A DNA stretch of 64,000 nt from Rhabdornis inornatus. Its lineage: Eukaryota > Chordata > Aves > Passeriformes > Rhabdornithidae. The position numbers and the translations under genes are program-made. The DNA is taken from the NCBI GenBank assembly GCA_013397075.1, contig VWZS01000865.1, positions 1-64,000 on the forward strand, in the 5' to 3' direction. Under the pieces are notes generated by a model. It did not search any database. It worked only from the letters and a program-made list of their open reading frames with translations, and was not told where the DNA came from. Shown here in pieces: positions 12,106-24,167 of this stretch (positions within the stretch are counted from its first letter, which is position 1; each line of letters begins with the position of its first letter).

Positions 12106-12111
12106 TTTATT
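12106..12111 (-). terminator. Candidate polyadenylation signal of gene B
   Basis: AATAAA on the minus strand, about 700 bases past the gene B stop, and the first one noticed in that direction. The cleavage site is unknown. Confidence 0.4.
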
Positions 12112-12805
12112 TCCTTGCTCTGCAATGTTGTCTTACAGTCCAAGCCCCTTCCCTAGTTAATCCCTTGAGATTCCAAGGCTCAGCACCAGAAGAAGATGGG
12201 AGCAATCAGCACATTAACCACAAGCGTTACAGGTCACTCCGTGCCTGGTGTGCTGTCTACACCCAGTAGCTGTGCAGCAGCTTTGAATAAGACACTGTCC
12301 AATAAATGCATTTTTTTCCAACCCTCAAGCGGCTTCTGTGAGTCACAGTTATACCCCAAGGAAAAAAAAAAGCAAAACCAAAAACCAAAACCACAGACTT
12401 CAGAAAACACTAAAATCCTGAAACCCAGATAAGAAGTCCTCAGCTCAGCAGCTGCCTGCGGGCAGAGGTGACAGCAGTGGGGCCAGCACACCCTTCATCC
12501 CCCACAGGGGCCATAACTCCTGCACATCACACAGGTCACATGCACAGTGCTCCTCTTCACGAGTATCTCTTCTCCTCTGACCTTCCTGAGGCAGCTGCTG
12601 CCAAAATCTGTCTGTGTGAAGGCTCAGCACCCCAAAATCCTCGTGTGGCAGCTTGCAGGACCTGTCTCTGACTTCTTAGGGAGCACAGCACAGCAGAGTG
12701 CAAATTTCCCTGCAAGTCTGATAAAAATTACTTACATCACAAGTTGGTTTGTCTGTAAAATGGGTCTTCTGGCAAGAAGCTCTGCCTGTTGTGCGGAAAC
12801 GTGGC

Positions 12806-12938
12806 TCAGAGCACCAGCAAAGTTGCATTCTTCTTACAGATCCACTCCTTTAATGTCTGGCAGTTGTCTGCCTGGATCACATTTTTCCTTCTGTAAACAG
12901 CACAGTTCTTGTCAGCCTCGATACCATTTAGAGCTGTC
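12806..12938 (-). CDS. Gene B exon 5: end of lectin domain and stop
   Basis: Acceptor CTCTCAGCAG|G. It encodes TALNGIEADKNCAVYRR, then DNCQTLKEWICKK and a short hydrophobic tail before TGA. Cysteines C171, C185 and C193 fit the conserved lectin-domain positions. Confidence 0.9.
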
Positions 12939-15900
12939 CTGCTGAGAGACCAAAAGGAATGCAATGGGTTCCTGGGTTTAAACTCAGCACTGGTTAAAAA
13001 CCCTGGTGGTGGTCTGAGTGAGAGCAGTGGATGATGCCCACTCCATCACCCCCTTGAAGCACAGCAGCTGTGCAGAGGTGGGTTGGGCACCCCCAGCAGG
13101 GACTGCTGCCTTCTGGGGGATGGATGCTTGGGATTATTAGTGTTACAAGGATAAGGATGCTCCCCATGCAGCCACAATGCTGAAGGAAGCTGCACAGATC
13201 CCAGCCAGTGCTATGTGGCAGGCATCACCTTCAACAGAGGCAGGCAGCACATGGTCTGTAAAGTGAGAGTTTGTTGGCAGGGATTTCAGCAGAAGTGTGT
13301 AATAATATATCTGCATTAATAAATATGTCAGCTGTGGCTGTGGTTGGTCCTGGAGGCAGAAATCAGTTTCCAAAAATGCCCAGCACTCCTGCTGACCTGG
13401 AACTGGACATGAAATAGACTCTAATCAGGGTTAGATCTGTGCTTTGGGTAATTAGCTCAGATTCAGAATTGTATTTCCAAGCAGGGATACCACCCTTTGC
13501 TTTTCCCAAAGGCATCCTCTCCCCACAAATCATCACCTCTTTTCTTTTACTCTGTGATCTTCCACTGAACTCCATGTTTTCTCCATGTTTTCAGTGTCCA
13601 AGCCAATCCAGATATATTTGGTATCTTTGTCTTTGCTGTCTATAAATTCCTGTGGAATGATTAGAAGGATGTTACCTGACAGAAGAGCTTTCCTGCTGTG
13701 CCCAGGTCATAGTACTGCCTCATGCACAGCTTTTATTTCCTCTAGGAGAGCAAGGACAGGGATGCAGCCATGGCAGAGCAGCCCCTTACGTCAGCCCATA
13801 CACATGACCAGCTTCTTCTCTTCCCAGAGCCAAGTGGTGGAAACGAGTGAAAAGTCCCCAGCATTTCTTCTTCCCAGTCAAAACTACTCTGGCTTCCACA
13901 CTTGGCACCTCTTGTGCTTCTCCTCTTCAGCTCTGCTCTGCTGACATTCCCAAACCCAGCTCCTGTGCAGGGAGTCAGATCCTTTCCCTGATGGGGCTCA
14001 TGCTTGTCTACCATGTACTCTTGACATCCAGGCCATTTTCTCTTGGAGAAATGTTTAGCTGAGGCCTGTGACATGCTTTTAGGGCTGCTGCAAGACTCAC
14101 CATCTCAATTTCATCCTCAATGACAAGCAGCTGGGATTTCCTGGCCAGGCAGTTTTTCTGGCTGTCCTCCCAGCTCCTGGCCTCCTCGGAGAAGAAGTAA
14201 CATCTGCCCCTGTGCAGCTGCCACCCAGGGGGACACAGCTCACATGTTGTCCCTGTAGGTGGACAGGGGGAACCTTTAGCTCCTACAATGGATGGAATTC
14301 CTCCCCGTTTATGAACCATTGTCTGGAAAGTGTTCTCCAGGACAAGAGGAGGATATATAGCATTTCTGACAGCAGTTCCTGGCAGAAAGGAATGTAATGA
14401 AAGTACTGGAAACTATACCAAAAGGGGAGCAAGAGTATAATGATTAAAATGTTAGTTTAGATTTTGTTATCACTGCTCTGGAGGAACACCATGCTTCCTG
14501 GGTAGCATCAGTGAGTTCCCATAAACTGGAGGGTGTCAGAGAAATGGGAACAGAGACAATAGAACTGTGCACACCACACATCTTCTATGCTGGAAAGGAC
14601 TAAGGTGCCTCACCCTGTCCATCTTCACACAGCTCCTCCATGAGCCATTTCAGGAGCGCTGCTGGGACGGTCCTCTCTGAAGAAATGTCACTGCTGGTGC
14701 TATTCAGACCATACTGGGGCAAACTTTCTGATTTTCCTGCTCTGCCCTTCAAAACTTGAGCAGCCCAAAGCCAAAAGAAATAATAAAATAAGAGAGAGAG
14801 GTCATGGTTAACAACAAGGATAAGGAAATGCAGTCTTTGTACCCAGAGCTGTATTGTGAATGTGAGGATGTCTCTGAGTACATTGCCTGGTATAGACACA
14901 GCTATGAGCAAACTCAGTGAGTAAAGCTTAGTGAGCAGAGCCCTTCTGAAAAGATGGTCATGGAATGGCCTGGCTTGGAAAGACTTTAAAGATCATTTCA
15001 TTCCATCCCCAGCCATGGGCAGGGACACCTTCCACTATCCCAGGTTGCTCAGAGCCCCATCCAACCTGGCCTTGGACACTTCCAGGGATGGAGCAGCCAC
15101 AGCTTCTCTGAGGCTCCTGTGCCAGGGCCTCATCAACCTCACAGGGAAAAGTTTCTTCCCAGTATTCAATTTAAATCTTCTCTCTGTCAGTGTGAAGCCA
15201 TTCCCCCTTGTCCTGTCACTCCATGCCCCTGTAGAGTCTCTCATTTCCTGTATTTGTGTACAAGTTGACACCTTTTAGTGTGACACTAAGGGAATTTTTC
15301 TCTCAGCTCTTTCAGAGGTTTAACCATGTGTGCAATGAAGGGATGAAGCAGAAGGTAGGATCTACTCACCCTGCTTGGCTTGTATGGCCACAATTCCCAG
15401 CAGGATGAGCATGAGGACTGCCAGGACCAGCGCCACGTAGAACCAGGCTGAGCATCTGTGCCGGCAGCCTGGAGAGAGGCAGGAGGAAGAGCAGCTTAAG
15501 GTCCTGGCACTCTTACAATTAACACTGGGGAAACAACAGAGAAATCATCTGCCTAAAATCAGTCTGCTGTCAGGAGGATGCAGTGGCATTTTACTTATTA
15601 AAAATCTGCATCCATTTTGCATACACAGAAGTGAAATCATGACTTTCATCCATTAATCAATGATTGTCAACCATTAAGAATTTGCCTTTTCTCCCTTGAC
15701 TTATTTTTCTCAAACATTGCCTCCTCCCACCTACCCAGACACACCCTGCAGGACCTTGCAGAGCAATTCAGGGAAAGTATCAGGGATGGCTGTGGTGTCA
15801 GGGATGTGGTGTCAGGGATGGCTGTGGTATCTGTCAGGGATGGGCTGGGTGTCTGTCAGGGATGTGGGCTGTGGTGTCAGGGATGGCCTGTGGGGTGTTC

Positions 15901-18900
15901 CTCCTCTCTGCTCTCAAGCATTACTGTTCCTGTCCCACATCTCAAAGATAACTTCTCTAAATGCACAGGAAAGAAAAGCCTGTACAGATACCCCCTGGCA
16001 CAGGGAAGTGCATCAAAGCAAGCATTTCTCCAGCGGTTTGGCATTCACACTGTGTCACAAGGAAACACTCAGGAAGCCGCAGGACCTGAGGAACTTCGGG
16101 GTCAAGATGCCAGTGCCAGGAGACACAGACTAGCACTGCCATAACCTCTCTTTCCCTGACCTTGCCTGCATCAGATGAGCAACTGCTCCATCCTCTGGCT
16201 GCCTGATATATCTGGTATAATGTTCCCTTTCCCTGGCAGGCAGGTCCTTCAGTACAGGGAGGGTGAGAACCACCAGGGCACTAATGGCACAGAGACCTGG
16301 GCATTACCCTGCTTCCAAAGCCAAATGCATCCCTGGGACTCTTCCACCATGAGGGTTCTAAAAAAACACGGGATTTTACTTTGCTTTACTACATTTTCCA
16401 TGTAGGGCACAAAGGCATTTTTAGAAGCTATTTTAAAAACATCTCTCAATATTATTTTTAAAAAGAAAGTGTAAAATCTGAGAACCCAGGAAAAAAGCAG
16501 CAGATGAAATGATAGATCAGCCCTTCATTGAGAGAGTGTACATAAAGGCTCTTGATAACAGGTTTCACTGTTGGGCAATAGGAAAAACTACATCTGTAAT
16601 TAGTAACCAAACAAAATTGCACAGTACCGGGAGCGGAAGTCTCTGCTCTGCTGTTCCCTTGGGGTTGGGGCTTCACATGCAGCTCAGCATATGTGATCGT
16701 GTTTCCTGTAAGGAAAGGTCAACACCGACTTTTGTGGCTGTGCCAATCACCAAATGGAGGAACAATAAAGGCTGAGCCTGTATGAAAAGGGGTGTGTTTC
16801 CAGGGCTGCTTGTTCAGCGTTTTCCTCTTCCTAGGCAACGACAGACAAGATGATGATTTACCACTTCCTCTGGCTGTCAGGCAGGAAAAGCCTCCTCCAT
16901 CAGCTTTGAACTGCTGGATGCTGTGTGGCTGGAGCAGGAGCCCGATAAACAGGCTGAAGAATGGGAAAGACCTGGATCCCATCCATGGCAAGCATCCCAT
17001 CTGTTGCTAAGCCATCTCAGAAGGTACTACAGGGGCTGGATGGGCACCAGAGCCATCACTGCTTTGTGGGGCAGAGAGATGCCAAAAGGAAAACCAGCAC
17101 TCAGAGACATGCTGCTGCAGCAAGGTAATTCCTTGGGGAATTACTGGGGCGCTCCTGACTTTTGAGTGTTTATCCCAGGATATTTCAGGTGGTGTCTGTA
17201 GCAGCAGAGGAATGGACATCCTCTTCCAGAAGCACATTACCAAAACAAAACCAAAAATGGCATTAAAATCTCATGGTGTGGGTTCAAGGTGTGTGGATTC
17301 TTTCTGAACATGTTTTCAATATCATTTACCTGGGTATTTTGCAGAGCTACTGGTTAGTGTTATGGAAGGCATCTGGACCTTTGGGACACTGCTTTTGGTT
17401 CCATAAATGGGGAGATTTTATCCATCTCTATCAAGAATAAGCTTCTGTGCTACCACCCTAGTTTGTGACCACTGGGGCTTTTAAAAAGAAGTGTTGTATT
17501 AAATTTCACTGATCAGGGAAAAACTTGGCAGAAGAGAGTCTCATTAGGTTAAAATGAGGCAGCATTTCATACAAGAATCGCTGAAGCATGGAGAGGTTTT
17601 ACAGTAAAAAAACCCACTGAGAACCTGATTGGCAAATAAGGGTTATTCATATAGGGGAGACAATCCATGCTTTAGAGAATCTGACCTAACATACCTGGTT
17701 GTTTGTTTTATTTCAATTTATTAGTTCAATGAGCTACAGAAAATTTGTAAATTAAATGTAATTGTTCCCAAATCAAATGCCCTAAAAGTTTTTCTTCTTA
17801 GAATGTAAATAGTTTTCCAAAAACACTCAGGACTTTTAAACTTTTAAATGTACTAGCCTTGTAAATGGAGGTACTTCTGAAATAAGTACTTTAGACATTC
17901 TGCTACTATTAATAAATAATTTGTCTTTCAAATGAACATTTATTCCTTCAAAGAATATCTCTAAGTCTGTAAAGAAAATCTCATCTATGCAAGCTGAATA
18001 TTTAAACAAAATCATTCCTTCTGTTACAGTGTGTATGAGCACATGATTATTTGAATATGAAGTCTTCAGAAGTCAGCAGGGGGTTTTAAAATACCACGTA
18101 ACCTTAATTCTGCCGGATGCTTCCACACTCTCACCTAATTCAACAACAAGGTGGAGATCTCAGTCAGTCGCTAAAACTGAAATTTCACTTCCCTGTGCCT
18201 GCTGTCAGGTGCAGAAAAACATCTCTGTTTATTGGGAGCTTCTGCTTGGTGAATGTGTACACAGAGAGTGCTCCTGGGGGGTTGTCCATTAGGGAATGGT
18301 GTGTCCAGATGTGGGCCAGCACATCCCAGGGTCTGGGGGAAGCTGGAGAGGCTCCAGGTGGACCTGGTCAACATCTGGGGCAGCCCAGAGGGTTAAGGAG
18401 GGGAACAAGGAGTTAAAGGCACAACAACAGCAGGCTACAACTGTGGATTAGTTTGGTGATGGAATTGAACTCTCCTTGGTTTGTTCTTCTCCCAAGGAAA
18501 GTTCTGTGTAGCCACTCACGATTCATAACCAGGCAACTCTCAAATTACCTGTGAGGCAACTGGGACACAAAAGCTGCCGGAGTCTTTTGCTGGAAAATGA
18601 ATTCCAGGTGTATTTATCCTTGGTGGGATTTGGGAACACCTTTCTACTTTTGAAGCACACGCACAGTAAAAGCACCTGCACCTACCAAAGCCTGTGCACA
18701 GATAGTGCCATTGATAAAACCCCCCCAACACACTCTGGCAGAGCATCCAAGAATCCCCTCATCCTTGTTATTCAGAGACCTGAGTGACAGCTGGAGTCCA
18801 ACTGTAAGTCCAAGCCCAATCAAATAAAATGTGTTTGAGTATAATCAGACATAAGAGTGGGGAAGGTGAGATTGGGAGCTATAAACAGTGAAGAAAAGAT

Positions 18901-20468
18901 TAGTTAAGAGATTTTTGTCTCTATAATTGAGACGGCATAACCCAGACTTGTAGAAATACTGGGTGGATGTCTGGTGCCCATTTTTTAAAGGAGATGGAAG
19001 CACTGGAGTATGAACAGAAGGACATCCACAAAAATGATTAGCATTTTTGAGAAATATTTAAAGGGAAAGGGGCATTGAGAATCACTTAATTACCATGGCC
19101 AGTAACTTCATGTGAAAAAATATCAAGAGTTAAAATCAGTTCAACCAAAGTTTACTAAGAGCCATCCACGTGTTAATGATAAATTTCATTGGAACTGGCC
19201 TGTCTAAAACTGAGCTTTTCCTTTCGGCAGCATGATCAAGGAATAGTTTTGGATTTCTTCTAATCAAGATTTGATGTCTGTCTCCCTTCACAAATAAGTT
19301 TTATCACTTTGGATACTGGGTAAAATTCCAGGTAAGCCCTCTTTGTGTTGCACAGATTACAGCAGTGCAAACAACATCCATGGGTACGTGAGCACACAGT
19401 CTAAGGTACTATTTAATGTCATATATATAATAAAGTTAACTAATTTTTACCTTTTGGCTACCAGTCTTATAAAAATATATAAACGGTATTATTTTCTGTC
19501 ATTTAAGTGCATGTATTCGGAGCACCATCATCACTATTAATCTCCATTGTAAGTAGAACATCTAAAAATGCTCATTACACAATGTTGTTTCCTTAAGGTA
19601 TTAAATACATTAATTATAATGAAAGCATGAGAATATCCTTAGTCTGATGCCACAAGCATTTCCTATATGCTCATAATAAGCTGTCATTCCTATTAGATGT
19701 GATCCAGAATTTTGTCCAAATGCTTTCATGAATGAATTACATTTTTTTCCAAGTAGTAGAAATATCACTTCTTCAGCAGATTTAGTTCAAATCATCTCCT
19801 TACCCTGAATATTGGCTTAATCCTTTGGGGTTTTTTTTACAAATATATGAAGTGATCACAGATTGATAACTTGATTCTGTAAAATCACCACTGGAAAATT
19901 GAAGAGAAAGAGCAGGAAGTTTTTTGGGGACATTCAGTACTTCCTTCAGGGACAGTGACTGCACTTTTGCTGCTACTACTTTCCTGATTTACTGATTAAT
20001 TTACTGCTCCTTTTCCATGAACATATCCAATGATCTGATTTGTGGGCTAGGCAGTAATTCAGTGGAGCATTGTCTTGATCATGTTACTCATTTACAAAGA
20101 AATATTATGCTCGTTATTCAACCCCTGAACACTTTTTCTTTCTCATTTTCTTCCTTAAAGCCTGGCACCAGCCCTGAGCTGCTGCTCCTTGGTGGTTGTG
20201 ATTTGGGAGCAGCTTGGCTGATCTGTACTGCGAGGATCTCGTCCACTATTCCAACTTCTTGCCCTTCCCATGGCATTCTTCTAGATGTACCCAATTTAAA
20301 ATGTGAGAGAGACAGAGAGAGAGAGAGCTCAAGACAGCAAACAAGAGGTTTTTCCTGGGCTTACCTGTGTGCCCAAGAGGCTTTACCTGGGTTTGATGTC
20401 CCTGGAGGAGCGCGTGGCCTCTCCCTCGGCAGCATGGCCACGGCGGCGTAGGTGACATCCCCTGCCAT
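12806..20468 (-). CDS. Gene B: ITIM-bearing killer-cell-lectin-like receptor, complete
   Basis: Minus-strand exons 20468-20387, 15468-15370, 14282-14101, 13649-13537 and 12938-12806 (stop) give 202 residues with consistent phases (1,1,0,2). The cytoplasmic part starts MAGDVTYAAV; VTYAAV fits the ITIM consensus (V-x-Y-x-x-V), suggesting SHP-phosphatase recruitment and an inhibitory role. A membrane segment follows (about residues 35-56, no charged residue inside), then a stalk and a lectin-like domain: CPPGW, GRCYFF, KNCLARKSQLLVIEDEIEM, YIWIGL (133-138), NCAVY, NC, EWICKK. Calcium-sugar motifs are absent, as in NK receptors. The first half resembles KLRF1/KLRG1 and the domain also fits KLRB1-type receptors; no single orthologue can be named. 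One NAT glycosylation site lies at the extreme C-terminus. It converges on gene A. Confidence 0.86.
13537..13649 (-). CDS. Gene B exon 4: middle of lectin domain
   Basis: Acceptor TCATTCCACAG|GAA. It encodes EFIDSKDKDTKYIWIGLDTE and then KTWSSVEDHRVKEK. The donor is AGAG|GTGATG, weaker than usual, but the only one noticed giving the phase 2 needed to join exon 5. Confidence 0.82.
14101..14282 (-). CDS. Gene B exon 3: stalk and first part of lectin domain
   Basis: Acceptor CCATTGTAG|GA, donor GAGATG|GTGAGT, phase 1 to 0. A second possible acceptor 25 bases further in (CCACCTACAG|GG) is also phase 1, so a shorter-stalk isoform is possible. It encodes ELCPPGW, RGRCYFFSEEARSW and LLVIEDEIEM. Confidence 0.92.
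14950..15250 (-). mobile_element. CR1 3' fragment in gene B intron 2
   Basis: Reverse-oriented CR1 tail: CCATGGGCAGGGACACC, GGTTGCTCAGAGCCCCATCC, TTGGACACTTCCAGGGATG, CTTGTCCTGTCACTCC. Relative to gene B it is in the sense orientation. Confidence 0.87.
15370..15468 (-). CDS. Gene B exon 2: transmembrane segment
   Basis: The acceptor is CTCTCTCCAG|GC and the donor CAGG|GTGAGT. It encodes GCRHRCSAWFYVALVLAV and a leucine-rich run to IQAKQ. The basic residues before the membrane match a type II (N-terminus inside) topology. Phase 1 on both sides. Confidence 0.9.
15775..15897. repeat. Minisatellite-like repeat in gene B intron 1
   Basis: At least six imperfect copies of a GTCAGGGATG(G)-plus-TGTGG(T) module, about 15-27 bases each, in tandem. 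Spacing varies, as in an unstable minisatellite. Confidence 0.8.
15898..20386 (-). other. Rest of gene B intron 1
   Basis: About 4.5 kb without a recognised exon. It includes an AG-rich microsatellite at about 20305-20330 just inside the first intron and an AATAAA at about 16762 that could not be tied to a gene. Confidence 0.55.
20387..20468 (-). CDS. Gene B exon 1: cytoplasmic tail with ITIM
   Basis: ATG at 20468-20466 and donor CCCAG|GTAAAG at 20386, phase 1, 27 residues. VTYAAV (residues 5-10) is the ITIM-like motif; a basic, proline-rich stretch follows (RERPRAPP). The tyrosine sits very close to the N-terminus, as in KLRG1, KLRB1 and NKG2A. It is about 4.9 kb from exon 2; phase and ITIM content make the assignment strong. 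Confidence 0.82.
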
Positions 20469-22134
20469 CCGTGAGCTGTCCCCAGAGCTATGGAAACAGC
20501 CTGTCCCTCAGAACTATGGAAAAAGCAGAATTAACACAGTCATTTGCATCCTGTCTTAGCTTTGCCTGCCTCCAAAACACGCGCCGAGGAAGGCTGAGAA
20601 ACACAAAAAAAAAGGAAGTCTCTAAGTCACTTCTTTCAGTGCAGCTTCAAAGCCTGTTTTCAGCTGCCATTGTGTCTCTTCTTCCCCTTCAGAATGCAGG
20701 AGGAAACTAAGATTAAAACCCATCATTTCACTAATATATAAGAAAAAATCTTGTTGGTCAAAGCAGAAGAAATTCTCTAAGTAATGCCCAAAAATGGACT
20801 TACACAGGTATGAAAGGTTTGCTGGTTCTCACCAGAATAGAGAGTACAACTTTTGTGCTGTGGCTGTTCTGTGCATGATCTTACACAGCCTATCCACCTG
20901 AAAAAAAGAAAAACAAGAAATACATGTAACAGTATGTACTGGGGTTTTGGGGTTCATGTACTGCAACCAGACAGCTTCAAAAACGTAACGCAAATTCTAA
21001 CCTGCTCCACCCACAAAGTACTTTAATGGTTTAACAGCTGAATTTAGGTGATACTGATGATGCATTAACATGAATTCAAAATGAAATTTAAAAAAATATA
21101 ATCAATGCTTTTTACAAGAATGTTTCCATACTTTACTGTAACAGTAGTTACAAGGAGCTGCTGCTCCTATGTTGCTTGAACTATTCCCTGCTTGAGCCAA
21201 CAACTCCACAGATTATTTATTACCTTAAACTCTTTTTCATTACCCATATGTTTGCTGCTTGATGACAGTGTTTTTGTTCTCTATTTCAGGTCAGGGGGAA
21301 GCCTCACAGATTTTAATTGAAACATAAACACATTCTAAAACCTAAAAACACATTCAGAACACTCAGACACAGAGTCCTGTGCATGACATTTCCTGCCAAG
21401 AGCTATGCTCTTTGTTTTGTACCTTCTTCCCACTTAGAAAATTCCCTCCAAGTTCAACACAGAGAATGTCCACAAACCTACATGGGTCTGTTGAAAATAA
21501 TGTTTATACAGTCTGCTTGCAGGTTTTTGTTACATTCAAAGGGACCTGAAAAAAAACAAAGTTTGGGCCTGTAAGCTTATATTACTGATTTTTCCCTTCC
21601 AATGCTCAGTGCTGGTAACAGTGTTAAGTGCAGAAACAAAAAGGTTTGGGGGGGGAAAAAAAAGAAGAACCTTTGATAGTCATGGAACAGATTAGTCAGA
21701 AGTGCTGCCTGAGTGTGATTTATAGCAACGTATCTAAATCGTGACGGGTTTATTATCTGATAATAAATCGATACTGTGTACTGCAGCCTGATGAGGTTTG
21801 TTTCACAGACACCTACAGAGCAGCCATATCACCAGGCCTCACATGAAACACAACTTTGTCCTCTGAATCAGTTTTCCCCTGAACTTCTTATCACCCTTTA
21901 CAGCAGGATAGTTAGGCTCTGAAATGGAAAAAAAACAAAAAACAAACCAACCAAAACCCAACCCTGAACCAAACCCCACTTTCCTTATTTGGGGTTTTTC
22001 TGAAACTTTAGTCCATAAAGGAAAGTTAGAAGGCCAAACAGGTTGTTTGAACTCTCAGTCTCTTTCCATCACTGCCCACACTTCAGCAGTCTTTTCTCAC
22101 ATGATTGCCTCCTAAAGCAGTCACAGCCATCCAG

Positions 22135-22330
22135 AGGTAACCATGAACAGTCTTGAGGCCATTCCCTCTCATCCTGTCCCTGTTCCCTGGGAGCAGAGCC
22201 TGACATTCCCCCAGCTCCCCCTCCTGTCAGGGAGTTGTGCAGAGCCAGAAGGTCCCTCCTGAGCCTCCTTTTCTCCAGGATGAGCCCCCCAGATCCCTCA
22301 GCTCCCTCTTCACAAGGTGTAATCTGGGTT
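22135..22330 (-). mobile_element. CR1 fragment
   Basis: GGCCATTCCCTCTCATCCTG, GGGAGCAGAGCCTGAC, CTCCTGTCAGGGAGTTGTG and CCTCCTTTTCTCCAGGATGA match the reverse complement of the CR1 3' region. Diverged ends. Confidence 0.75.
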
Positions 22331-23626
22331 GAGTTTCATTTATTGCATGATCCACCCTTGCCTTGTGTCTTTTGGGTTTCCTCAGCCTCTTCTTTCCTCC
22401 CAGGAAATTAATCTGGGGTGATATGCAGAGCTTACAGAACCCTGTGAAGCCCCTAAAGCACCAGGGGCTGTGCATCAAACATCCATATGTCTGGGGAGGG
22501 GGGAGTGGTGTTTCAGCCTTGAATTTTCAGACTTTTTGGCAGAACATGGAGATATCTGAGGGTCCAGATTCTCTTGCAGCACCTGCAAGGAAAGCTGGTG
22601 GGATTTTTGTATAGGATTTCTCTGCACATCATGTAGAGCTTGACAGCCTGGAGCTTCGGGGGCACTGTGGGGTAGGGAAATGGATGTGAGCTCGTGTCAT
22701 TCCCCATCCTGACGTGCTCCTGGGTGCACACAGACTCCCCCTTCCACCTGCCAGGCCTGGGTGATGTCACTGAGTGATGTTCTGGTGTCAGCACAGTCAC
22801 CAGCTCCAGCCATGCACAGAACAAACGTTGTGATAACTGCAGATGTCACCTCTTCTTGTGGGTGTGACAGCATCACCTTCATCACATGTTGAGGCAAAGG
22901 CAGGCTGAAAACACTGATGTGGGCTGCAAAGCAGAATCCAGCAAAGCAGAATTCAGCCCCTCCTGCCACAGAACAGGCAGCTCAGCCTAGGACTCCAGCT
23001 GCCTCATAATGTACATTTGAAAGAATTTGAACTGCTGGTCTAACAATAAAATGCAGTTCCCAAAGGCTGAGGTGTAACACAAAGGCTTCCAGCCCAAACT
23101 GAGGGAGTCCCATGAGTAAATGTCCAGTTTAGGTTTGATTCTAAGCCTCTGCTGTGTCACAGCAGAGCCTCTTTGTATGATGAGGTGCAAAAGCAGCACC
23201 CAGAGGGCATGACCAGAGCTAGGGCTGAAACAAAAACACCTATTGCCATAAAGGAATAGGTGGTGGTGTGTGTGGTTATCCCACACTGCAGCAGTCATTT
23301 AAACCTTTAAATTCACAGACTGAAATTTATTTCTCTATTTTGTTAGTCCTTCCCTGTTGTGCTCTATTCTGCCATACAGACACAGCCTGCCTTGCTTCAG
23401 GTCTAGTAGAGCTCCTGTCTCACCCTCATGGCTGAAAAAGTCTGGGTTTTGGGTATCACTTTAACCTGTGGGTCTGAGAGCACTTAGCAAAGAAGAGCAT
23501 CAATTCCAGGATGCAGGTGGAAGGGCAAAAATAAAAGGACTGGCCTGAGCCCATCAGCAGGCCAGGGGCAGGGCTAGAAGACTGCTCAGCACTTCTGTCC
23601 CTCAGCACAACACCCTTTTCTGAAGG

Positions 23627-24167
23627 TGTGCTGGTTTGGGCTGGGACAGAGCTCATTTCATTCCCTGGAGCTACCATGGATTTGTGCTGGAAGCAGTGTG
23701 GGTAGCACAGGGGTGTTGGAGCTACTGCTGAGCAGTGATAACACAGCATCTTTTCTGCTGCTCACCCCACCCCAGCAGCCAGGAGGCTGCACAGGAGTTG
23801 GGAGGTGACACAGCTGGGACAGCTGACCCCAATTGACCAAAGGGATTTCCCATATGGCATCAGGATCAGTATTTAAAGCTGGGGGAAGAAGGAAGGGAGG
23901 ATGTTTTGAGTGCCGATGTTTCCGACATCACAGTTATGTGTGATGGAGCTCTGCTCTCCTGGAGATGGCTGAGCACCTGCTGCCCATGGGAAGCTGTGAG
24001 TTAAATCCTTCTTTTGGCTTTTCTTGTGTGTGCAGCTTTTGCTTTATCTATCAGAGTGTTATCTCAACCCACGAGCTTTCTCACTTTTACCCTTCTGGTT
24101 CTCCTCCCCATCCCCCAGGTGTGAGTGGCTCTGTGGAGCTGAGCTGCTGATAGGGTTAACCATGATA
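23627..24167 (+). mobile_element. Solo LTR of an ERVL-type endogenous retrovirus
   Basis: Begins TGTGCTGGTTTGGGCTGG and ends GGTTAACCATGATA. Contains the AGTATTTAAAGCTGGGGGAA TATA-like promoter region and ATCTCAACCCACGAGCTTTC near the 3' end, both typical of a common bird ERVL LTR family. Flanked by GAAGG and GGAGG, a probable 5-base target duplication with one mismatch. No internal viral genes are present. Confidence 0.8.
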
